From positions 122,580 to 186,579 of the forward strand of contig JBGUGL010000020.1 of assembly GCA_045111455.1 (NCBI GenBank): a stretch of 64,000 nt of DNA, written 5' to 3'. Below, in pieces: positions 60,417 to 64,000 of this stretch. A program made the position numbers and the translations under genes. The notes under the pieces are model-generated. The model was not told the DNA's origin. It worked only from the letters and a program-made list of their open reading frames with translations, and ran no database searches. The stretch comes from Aristaeella sp045111455 (GTDB taxonomy: Bacteria; Bacillota; Clostridia; Christensenellales; Aristaeellaceae). Each line of letters opens with the position of its first letter. The stretch's first letter is position 1.

Positions 60417-61054
60417 AAAAAGCGCTGGCAATCATACTCTCGTTTGCTCTTTTGACCATCTGCTTGAATATTTCATTTGCTGAAAGCATTACAATCGATT
60501 TTTCTGGTTACTCTCTTGAAGAACTAATTCAAATAAAAGCAGACTTGATGGATGAAATTGCAAAACGTCCCGGCGGCGAGAAAATGACCCTTGGTTCTGG
60601 ACAATACAGAATTGGTGAAGATCTTCCGGCGGGTGTCTATTCTTTCAAATTTGTTCAGAATGGCGACAAAGATGTAGCCAGGACTGATTATTATGTATAT
60701 GAAAACGAATCAATGTACAAGTACGATGTAGACCGTTTATGGCTTGGCGATATGCCGAGGCTTGAAGGCTCTCTTAAGGGCGACGGTGAAACCAGAATCA
60801 GTCTATATCCTGGTGAATTCTTAAGCATCCGTTATAACGGTGCCGAAGTAGAACGTGTTGGGAATGTTGCAGAGCGTGGGAATGGTTATGAAGTACCAGA
60901 GGGCACGACAATTCCCAAAGGAAACTATACTATTGGGGAAGAAATTCCTGCCGGAACTTACAAGATTTATTACAACGGAAAATCCACGGCACGTGTTCGT
61001 GTGTTTCAGGATGCCAAGGAAGCCAGTAATACTGTCCGCTATGGGAAAGACTGA
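60413..61054 (+). CDS. Secreted protein with repeated GEDxPAG modules
   Basis: The 213-residue protein has a signal peptide (KKALAIILSFALLTICLNISFA). Two copies of a beta-rich module follow: SGQYRIGEDLPAGVYSFKF (about 63-110) and KGNYTIGEEIPAGTYKIYY (about 163-205). The GTG start has GGAGGA about 8 bases upstream and overlaps the previous stop. The last residues (NTVRYGKD) may have been altered by the recombination that joined it to the next gene, since the sequence there also reads as the middle of that gene. The module is found in small lipoproteins of Clostridia; function is unknown. Confidence 0.7.
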   Translation: MKKALAIILSFALLTICLNISFAESITIDFSGYSLEELIQIKADLMDEIAKRPGGEKMTLGSGQYRIGEDLPAGVYSFKFVQNGDKDVARTDYYVYENESMYKYDVDRLWLGDMPRLEGSLKGDGETRISLYPGEFLSIRYNGAEVERVGNVAERGNGYEVPEGTTIPKGNYTIGEEIPAGTYKIYYNGKSTARVRVFQDAKEASNTVRYGKD

Positions 61055-62627
61055 TGATGAAATCAAAGCGGCATTGGTAGAGTCAATGCAGAAGTGGGGT
61101 CAAAAGTATCCTGATGCCGGATACGGCGGGATGTTCTACCGCTGGCTGCGCAGCAAGCAACCGGAACCGTACGGAAGCTACGGAAACGGCTCTGCAATGC
61201 GTGTATCCGCAGCAGGCTGGCTCTACGACACAATGAAAGAAACAAGGCATATAGCTCGGCTGACGGCGGAAGTAACGCACAATCATCCTGAAGGCATCAA
61301 GGGTGCCGAAGCGACTGCGAGCGCCATCTTTATGGCCCGCAAAGGAAGCAACAAAGAGGATATCAGGGCATACATTATTCAGGAGTTCGGATATGATCTG
61401 TCAAGAACATGCGATCAGATCCGGCCAACGTATCATCATGTGGAAAGCTGCCAACAGACAGTGCCTGAAGCAATCACTGCCTTCCTGGAAGGAACTAACT
61501 TTGAAGATGTAATCCGTACTGCAGTTTCTCTGGGAGGCGACTGTGACACGTTGACTTGTATCGCCTGTGGAATTGCAGAAGCTTTCTATGATGTGCCGAA
61601 AGAGATGTTGTTGGAATGCAAAAAGCGTCTGCCGGACGACATGCTGGAAGTGATCGCACGGTTTATGGATTGCCGGAAATCGTCTTTTCACGACCCATTT
61701 CTTGCCGGAAATGAACTGATCGAGGAAGCAATCGACAGATTCTACATGGACAGCTGCAAGAAGAACCTGGTAGGTGTACTCGAAGCAATCCGGCAACGGA
61801 TGCATGCAGATGGCCACTTTGTGTTCCCGGTAGTGTCTTCTGATGACGGAAAAAGTTTTGCATTTCGTACTGTGCAGACGAAGGACGGAAAGGAATGGGT
61901 CGCTGCCTTCACATCTCCCGCGGAACACGAGAAAGGCGAACCGAGCGAGATTGTTTCCAACTTCATCGACATTATGCTGAAAGAAGCTTTGACCTCTGAT
62001 CATTCCGGATTCATTATTAATCCGTGGGGAAAATCCTTTATGCTGGCCAAAGAACTGATTCAAATGATCTTCAAGGCGGATGGCGATGTGGAGTATACAG
62101 TGCCAGACGATGCTTTAACTGTGGATCTGCTTGAGGACGGTTCATTCCTAAAAAAGGCCATAGAGATCTGCAACAGGAATCGGACGCAGATGAACATGCT
62201 CAAACTGATGAAGATCCTTCGTGACAGCTGGGTTTGGGTACCCTGCAACGCGGTCATGAGCGAAACTGATAACAATGCTGTCCTCAAAATGATTCAGGAA
62301 GCTGAGGAAAACGGCGGGTTGGATAAACTCGTAGGAAAAACCATTACCAATCAGGATCAAATCCGTATGGTGCCGGATATTTTGCAGAATGGTGACGAAT
62401 TCTTCTTCCCAGTGTTCTCAACAGCCGAGGAGATGGGCAAATATGGCGAAAGTTTCTCAAAAGTCCAGAGGCATTTCCTGGAAGCAGTTAATCTAGCTCG
62501 GAACAACAAAAAGAAAGTGACAGGCATTGTGATCAACGCCTTCACTGAACCGTTTGTCATGCCAATGGAGCTGCTTGACATTATCGCCGAGATGGACTCG
62601 GCTATCAAGAATCCCGAAAACGAATAA
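61041..62627 (+). CDS. N-terminally truncated ADP-ribosylglycohydrolase fused to SseB-like domains
   Basis: The 528-residue frame begins inside an ADP-ribosylglycohydrolase (ARH/DraG) domain. It has YGSYGNGSAMRVSAAGWLYDT and the C-terminal metal motif GGDCDTLTCIACG, but the N-terminal GDxxGS and TDDT metal motifs (about 50 residues) are missing. From about 240 an SseB-type domain follows (FVFPVVSSDDGKSFAFRT, and FIINPWGKSFMLAKELI), and a second SseB-like one from about 390 (FFFPVFSTAEEM; VMPMELLDIIAEMD). The ATG lies inside the previous gene. With half of the metal site missing the hydrolase is probably inactive. It may be a chimera made when the genes joined. Confidence 0.72.
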   Translation: MGKTDDEIKAALVESMQKWGQKYPDAGYGGMFYRWLRSKQPEPYGSYGNGSAMRVSAAGWLYDTMKETRHIARLTAEVTHNHPEGIKGAEATASAIFMARKGSNKEDIRAYIIQEFGYDLSRTCDQIRPTYHHVESCQQTVPEAITAFLEGTNFEDVIRTAVSLGGDCDTLTCIACGIAEAFYDVPKEMLLECKKRLPDDMLEVIARFMDCRKSSFHDPFLAGNELIEEAIDRFYMDSCKKNLVGVLEAIRQRMHADGHFVFPVVSSDDGKSFAFRTVQTKDGKEWVAAFTSPAEHEKGEPSEIVSNFIDIMLKEALTSDHSGFIINPWGKSFMLAKELIQMIFKADGDVEYTVPDDALTVDLLEDGSFLKKAIEICNRNRTQMNMLKLMKILRDSWVWVPCNAVMSETDNNAVLKMIQEAEENGGLDKLVGKTITNQDQIRMVPDILQNGDEFFFPVFSTAEEMGKYGESFSKVQRHFLEAVNLARNNKKKVTGIVINAFTEPFVMPMELLDIIAEMDSAIKNPENE

Positions 62628-62664
62628 TATGAACAGGCATTTTGAAGCCGGAAAGGAAGGAACC

Positions 62665-63330
62665 ATGAGAGCGATTCGTGTAACAGGAAAAGGACAGATC
62701 AAGGTACATCCGGATATGACCCGGATTACGATGACGCTGGAAGGAATTTATCCGGAGTATGCCGATACCCTTCGCCGGTCATCTGAGGATACAGAACAAC
62801 TCCGGGACACACTTGAACCTTTTGGTTTCGAACGGACGGCATTGAAAACACTTCGGTTCGATATCGATACCGAATTTGAAAGCTATAAGGAGCATGATAG
62901 CTGGAAACAGCGGTTTATCGGATATAAGTTTCAGCATGTGCTGAAAATCGAGTTTGACTCTGACAATGAGAGGTTCGGAAGAATTCTTTATGCCCTGGCA
63001 CATTGTCAGCTGCATCCAGAGTTTCGTATCAGCTATTTCGTCAAAGATCCTGAAGCAAGCAAGAACGAGTTACTGGGAAAGGCCATTTCGGATGCTAAGG
63101 AAAAGGCATCGGTGTTAACGTCAGCGGCAGGTGTGTCTCTTAAGGATATTCAATCAATTGACTACTCTTGGGGAGAGATCAACTTTGAATATCATCCGAT
63201 GAACAAAGAATTGCTAATGGAGGACTGTATGTGCGAACCCTGCGAAGCCGGCGGCAGCTATGATGTCAATATGGAACCGGATGACATAGAAGTGTCCGAT
63301 ACCGTAACTGTGATCTGGGAGATCGGCTGA
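62665..63330 (+). CDS. SIMPL-domain (DUF541) protein
   Basis: A 221-residue protein with the SIMPL fold: IRVTGKGQIKVHPDMTRITMTLEG at the N-terminus, a conserved helix (LRRSSEDTEQLRDTLEPFG), and KAISDAKEKASVLTSAAGV followed by a long strand region. Relatives form ring-like oligomers, many exported; this one has no signal peptide. An acidic Cys-rich insert (MEDCMCEPCEAGG) near the end is unusual. GGAAGGA lies 6 bases before the ATG, 38 bases after the previous stop. Confidence 0.83.
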   Translation: MRAIRVTGKGQIKVHPDMTRITMTLEGIYPEYADTLRRSSEDTEQLRDTLEPFGFERTALKTLRFDIDTEFESYKEHDSWKQRFIGYKFQHVLKIEFDSDNERFGRILYALAHCQLHPEFRISYFVKDPEASKNELLGKAISDAKEKASVLTSAAGVSLKDIQSIDYSWGEINFEYHPMNKELLMEDCMCEPCEAGGSYDVNMEPDDIEVSDTVTVIWEIG

Positions 63331-63361
63331 TAAAAAGCCATATAAAAAAGCATGGTATATA

Positions 63362-63390
63362 TTGTATTTCACTTCTGAAAGCGCTACAAT
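63362..63390 (+). promoter_or_regulatory. Promoter before the small ORF
   Basis: TTGTAT (63362-63367) and TACAAT (63385-63390) are 17 bases apart. Confidence 0.5.
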
Positions 63391-63432
63391 CGATAGCGGT
63401 TCTGCCAAAAACAGCAACGGGAGTGAAGCCGT

Positions 63433-63573
63433 ATGAATCAGGAGCTTGTAGAGACACAGGAATTACCAAGCACAGATGATCATCCCTGGTTGACACAGGT
63501 GCCAGCATCTGAGGATGAAGATTCTGTTGGGGAAGTGATCAGATACACTCTTGATGAAATAAGATTTGCTTGA
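63433..63573 (+). CDS. Small acidic protein of unknown function
   Basis: A 46-residue ORF (NQELVETQELPSTDDHPWLT, ending IRYTLDEIRFA), strongly acidic, with a plausible promoter and GGGAG 10 bases before the ATG. Small acidic ORFs are common in integrative elements, but I cannot name it. It could be a chance frame; the promoter and ribosome site argue for it. Confidence 0.4.
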   Translation: MNQELVETQELPSTDDHPWLTQVPASEDEDSVGEVIRYTLDEIRFA

Positions 63574-63584
63574 GGATTGTGAAG

Positions 63585-63626
63585 GCTGCTGGAAATCGTC
63601 ATTTTCTGTTGGCAGAAATCCAGCAG
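63585..63626. repeat. Hairpin copy 1
   Basis: CTGCTGGA and TCCAGCAG (8 bp) enclose an inner stem TTTCTG / CAGAAA with loop TTGG. It matches copy 2 at 63745-63787, with paired changes in the stem. Confidence 0.65.
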
Positions 63627-63744
63627 TTTCACGAAAATGTTAAGAAGCGATCAGGGCAAAAATGCTCTGAAAACCTTATATAGGATCAGCTGTTCAGTTG
63701 GTCTACCGCTTTTGTTTGAAGCATTTGAGCAGAGATTTAAAAAT

Positions 63745-63787
63745 GCTGTTGGAAAATCGCTGATTTTTTAGGCGAAATTCCAACAGC
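63745..63787. repeat. Hairpin copy 2
   Basis: GCTGTTGGAA and TTCCAACAGC (10 bp) enclose TCGC / GCGA, with AA on both sides of the internal loop, followed by TTTTT. It could also act as a plus-strand terminator. Confidence 0.65.
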
Positions 63788-63823
63788 TTTTTGCGATTTG
63801 GAGAAGTATTCGAATAGAAAAAT

Positions 63824-63869
63824 GACCAGATTGTCATCCGATTTTTCGCTCGAAATGTACAATCTGGTC
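63824..63869 (-). terminator. Terminator after the tRNA gene
   Basis: On the minus strand GACCAGATTGT, a 24-base loop and ACAATCTGGTC form an 11-bp stem followed by ATTTTTCTATT, just after the tRNA 3' end. Confidence 0.75.
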
Positions 63870-63876
63870 AAGTTGT

Positions 63877-63953
63877 TGGCACACCCGGCGGGATTCGAAC
63901 CCACGGCCTGCCGCTTAGGAGGCGGCCGCTCTATCCTACTGAGCTACGGGTGC
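63877..63953 (-). tRNA. tRNA-Arg (anticodon CCT)
   Basis: The 77-base minus-strand gene folds as a cloverleaf. The acceptor arms are GCACCCG and CGGGTGT (one G-U pair), the D arm GCTC with its partner GAGC, the anticodon stem GCCGC/GCGGC around loop CTCCTAA (anticodon CCT), and the T arm GTGGG/CCCGC with TTCGAAT. The CCA end is encoded, after discriminator G. It decodes AGG. The 3' end points toward the accessory region, the side where integrases of tRNA-targeting elements insert. No integrase gene is left in the window. Confidence 0.95.
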
Positions 63954-64000
63954 ATACCTTGATTTTCAAGGCTTCCAGCGTTTTGCGCTGAGCGCTCTTG
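63954..64000. other. Downstream edge of the window
   Basis: Forty-seven bases upstream of the tRNA gene. No gene, and no clear promoter for the tRNA, is visible. Confidence 0.3.

Larger units (their letters stand above)
63574..63876. other. Non-coding region with two related hairpins
   Basis: No gene is seen in these 303 bases. They hold two similar hairpins (63585-63626 and 63745-63787) and the terminator of the tRNA. The region joins the accessory island to the tRNA. Confidence 0.6.

Noticed and set aside
63585..63787. CRISPR array
   Set aside because: Only two hairpin copies, not identical, no regular spacers and no cas genes.

Overview
The window reads as the chromosome of an anaerobic Bacillota (class Clostridia, probably a gut or rumen lineage). 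The evidence is a GC-rich sequence with Clostridia-type gene families (DUF4317, HelD, the MccAB/LuxS pathway, Rrf2 and LysR regulators), a four-subunit ferredoxin-dependent 2-oxoacid oxidoreductase, AGGAGG-type ribosome binding sites, and many intrinsic terminators. A genus cannot be assigned from sequence alone.

Layout. 1-3390: shikimate pathway genes (aroE-aroK fusion, aroQ, aroA) and a hotdog thioesterase. 3391-5127: an ECF transporter S component divergent from an aberrant MocR regulator. 5300-8493: polyphosphate kinase and a ROK glucokinase. 8652-13253: a two-component system and a large secreted protein made of two related halves. 13377-14458: a YdcF-type lipoprotein candidate and a small basic protein. 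14650-17425: an NAD module (NrtR-like regulator, nadE, pncB) with a palindromic operator. 17494-19769: small genes, a GNAT enzyme and an MFS carrier. 19795-22070: a HelD-type helicase behind a leader ORF and terminator. 22181-27102: a potassium module (KtrA divergent from KdpD-like, KdpE-like and KtrB). 27300-28682: a diguanylate cyclase.

28785-44242 is a sulfur region. One operon (cysK, methyltransferase, luxS, mccB, mccA) recycles S-adenosylhomocysteine-derived sulfur to cysteine. An Rrf2 (CymR-like) regulator and a LysR regulator follow. A second operon encodes a leader peptide, a CC-repeat protein, an SsuABC-type importer, a 2-oxoacid:ferredoxin oxidoreductase, a PaaK-type CoA ligase and an aminotransferase. 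Three promoters here share an ACCTA-type motif. Two Cys-rich short ORFs, each followed by a terminator-like hairpin, suggest cysteine-responsive attenuation. I regard this as the most likely undescribed system in the window.

44421-48783: an envelope/glycolipid-type operon (E2-like protein, flippase-like protein, glycosyltransferase, GtrA, acyltransferase). 48887-53177: a methyltransferase, two conserved genes of unknown function and a GPH sugar symporter. 53241-56783: an exported aldo/keto reductase, a hydrolase, a cyclophilin-like protein and a divergent LysR regulator. 57047-63573 is visibly more AT-rich and holds fragments of an integrative element (truncated DUF4366 and topoisomerase genes), orphan small proteins and a truncated ADP-ribosylglycohydrolase/SseB protein. 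It ends at the 3' side of a tRNA-Arg(CCT), as expected of a decayed genomic island.
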